This document shows, piece by piece, positions 62,433-64,000 of a DNA stretch of 64,000 nucleotides. Each line of letters starts with the position of its first letter. Within the stretch, counting starts at the first letter, position 1. The DNA is from Liquorilactobacillus mali KCTC 3596 = DSM 20444 (lineage in GTDB: Bacteria > Bacillota > Bacilli > Lactobacillales > Lactobacillaceae): assembly GCF_000260415.1 (NCBI RefSeq), contig NZ_BACP01000048.1, positions 1 through 64,000 of the forward strand. The letters run 5' to 3'. The notes under the pieces are model-generated. The model searched no databases. It saw nothing but the letters and a program-made list of their open reading frames with translations, and had not been told where the DNA came from. Made by a program: the position numbers and the translations under genes.

Positions 62433-64000
62433 ATGAGTGATACTTTAAATTTTACTATTGATAGTGATGAAATCCAGAAAAGAAGCGATACGATTACTGA
62501 AGGTGTGGATCGAGCACCTGGGCGAAGTTTGCTATATGCCACTGGTCAAGTAAAAAATCCAGAAGATATGAAGAAACCTTTTATTGCGATCTGTAATTCT
62601 TACATTGAGATTATCCCAGGACATGTTCATCTGAGAGAGCTTGCAGAAGTTGCCAAAGAAGAGATTCGTAAAGCTGGAGGTGTACCATTCGAATTTAACA
62701 CAATTGGGGTTGATGATGGGATCGCAATGGGACATATTGGAATGCGATATTCATTGCCCAGCCGCGATCTGATAGCTGATTCAGCCGAGACGGTTATTAA
62801 TGCTCATTGGTTTGACGGGGTATTATTTATGCCTAACTGTGATAAAATCACTCCAGGAATGCTGATGGCAGCAGCAAGAACAAATGTTCCGGCAACATTT
62901 GTTTCAGGTGGTCCAATGAAGGCTGGTCTTGATCCCAAAGGGAAGGCAGCTACACTTTCAACTGTTTTTGAGGCAGTTGGAGCCTTTAAAGATGGGAAAC
63001 TCAGCAAAGAAGATTTTTTGGAATTAGAACAAAATGCATGTCCCGGTTGTGGTTCTTGCGCCGGAATGTACACCGCAAACTCAATGAATTCGTTGATGGA
63101 AGCTCTAGGGATGGCCTTACCGTATAATGGAACGACATTGGCAGTATCACCAGAAAGACGTGAATTAGTTAGAAAAGCAGCACGTCAAGTAATGTACAAT
63201 GTTGAACATAATATTAGACCGCGAGATATCATGACTAAAGAAGCTTTTGATGATTGCTTTGCATTAGACATGGCAATGGGCGGATCAACTAATACCGTAT
63301 TGCATGGTTTGGCAATTGCTCATGAGGCTGGAATTGAATACAGTGAGGAAAGAGTCAACGAAATTGCAAAGAAAACGCCACATTTAGCTAAAATTGTACC
63401 ATCTTCTTCTTGGACAATGGAAGATGTGCATCAAGCAGGTGGAATTCCCGCAATTATGAATGAATTAATTGAAAAAGGTGGTATTCTTCATCCTGATCGG
63501 ATCACAGTTACTGGGAAGACGATTAGAGAAAATGTTGCTGGGGCACATACCTTGAATCCAGAAGTAATCCGTCCACTTGATAATCCTTACTCAGAACAAG
63601 GTGGTCTTTCAATTTTGTATGGTAATGTGGCAAAGGATGGTTCAGTAATCAAAGTTGCTGGGGTTGATCCAGACATTAAACGCTTTGTAGGAAAGGCAAT
63701 TTGTTTTGATTCACATGATGCTGCTGTTACTGGAATTGATAATGGAAGTGTTAAAGCTGGACATGTCGTTGTTATCAGGTATGAAGGTCCAAAGGGCGGT
63801 CCAGGAATGCCTGAAATGCTTAACCCGACATCTGATATTATTGGACGCGGTTTAGGCCGAACAGTTGCATTGATCACTGATGGACGTTTTTCAGGGGCAA
63901 CGCATGGAATATGTGTAGGCCATGTTTCTCCCGAAGCCGCTGCAGGTGGTGAAATTGCATTAATTAAAGACGGTGACCAAATCACGATCGATCTAGAGAA
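62433..64000 (+). CDS. ilvD: Dihydroxy-acid dehydratase (partial, runs off the window)
   Basis: At least 522 residues of an iron-sulfur enzyme that converts dihydroxyisovalerate and its homolog to the 2-oxoacids of valine and isoleucine. The frame is open to the last base, so the C-terminus (perhaps 40-50 residues) is missing. Cluster ligands are seen in MPNCDK and in [37 protein letters not shown] and [32 protein letters not shown] are typical. The ATG at 62433 follows AGGAGATG, 12 bp after ridA. It is the last gene visible of ilvB-ilvC-ilvA-ylmA-ridA-ilvD; ilvE and leu genes are not in the window. Confidence 0.95.
   Translation, partial: MSDTLNFTIDSDEIQKRSDTITEGVDRAPGRSLLYATGQVKNPEDMKKPFIAICNSYIEIIPGHVHLRELAEVAKEEIRKAGGVPFEFNTIGVDDGIAMGHIGMRYSLPSRDLIADSAETVINAHWFDGVLFMPNCDKITPGMLMAAARTNVPATFVSGGPMKAGLDPKGKAATLSTVFEAVGAFKDGKLSKEDFLELEQNACPGCGSCAGMYTANSMNSLMEALGMALPYNGTTLAVSPERRELVRKAARQVMYNVEHNIRPRDIMTKEAFDDCFALDMAMGGSTNTVLHGLAIAHEAGIEYSEERVNEIAKKTPHLAKIVPSSSWTMEDVHQAGGIPAIMNELIEKGGILHPDRITVTGKTIRENVAGAHTLNPEVIRPLDNPYSEQGGLSILYGNVAKDGSVIKVAGVDPDIKRFVGKAICFDSHDAAVTGIDNGSVKAGHVVVIRYEGPKGGPGMPEMLNPTSDIIGRGLGRTVALITDGRFSGATHGICVGHVSPEAAAGGEIALIKDGDQITIDLE

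Overview
The window is a contiguous stretch of a low-GC Gram-positive chromosome, most likely a member of the Lactobacillaceae. I infer this from the AT-rich codon use, the frequent TTG and GTG starts behind strong Shine-Dalgarno sequences, the sortase-type adhesins, and the presence of lactate oxidase, acetolactate decarboxylase and T-box control. A Liquorilactobacillus-like organism would fit, but I cannot place the genus from sequence reading alone. No insertion sequence, prophage, CRISPR array, rRNA or tRNA gene was recognised.

Layout. 1-5.3 kb: a YbjQ-family protein, an oligopeptide-binding lipoprotein, lactate oxidase and a menaquinone methyltransferase. 5.3-12.7 kb: a minus-strand ugpCAEB-type ABC operon whose ugpE is frameshifted, divergent from dhaK-dhaL-dhaM-glpF (glycerol and dihydroxyacetone use). 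13.3-19.6 kb: a 2090-residue LPXTG adhesin with ten SpaA-like repeats behind Fur-like boxes. 19.9-24.8 kb: a second complete ABC importer ending in a metallophosphoesterase. 25-34.9 kb: a uracil-DNA-glycosylase-like protein, an oxidoreductase, mntH with a universal stress protein, an ArsR-family sensor, two VIT-type metal transporters, ferrochelatase, two tiny membrane proteins, an MFS transporter and a Nudix protein. 35.0-36.7 kb: a T-box leader followed by a GlcD-like FAD oxidase. 37-42.2 kb: argCJBDF on the minus strand behind an ARG box. 42.5-46.3 kb: an Mga-like regulator and a lectin/MucBP surface protein. 46.5-54.2 kb: acetolactate decarboxylase, a VanRS-like two-component system, a D,D-carboxypeptidase and a giant YhgE/Pip membrane protein. 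54.5-64 kb: an MHS-family transporter and the ilvBCA-ylmA-ridA-ilvD operon, divergently arranged, each behind its own isoleucine-rich leader peptide and attenuator.

How the parts connect. Several loci deal with amino-acid supply: the ilv operon and the MHS transporter (leader-peptide attenuation), the arg operon (ARG box), and a FAD oxidase under a T-box whose specifier reads GAT (Asp). Acetolactate decarboxylase competes with IlvC for acetolactate. A second theme is metal and redox: Fur/PerR-like boxes precede the VIT operon, ferrochelatase and the large adhesin, and a DtxR/MntR-like box precedes mntH.

A repeated intergenic unit, a terminator-like hairpin linked to a palindrome of about 110 bp, occurs about ten times between genes. 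The most interesting observations are the paired isoleucine attenuators, especially the one on a transporter of unknown substrate, the Asp-type T-box on a hydroxyacid oxidase, and the dispersed hairpin-palindrome family.
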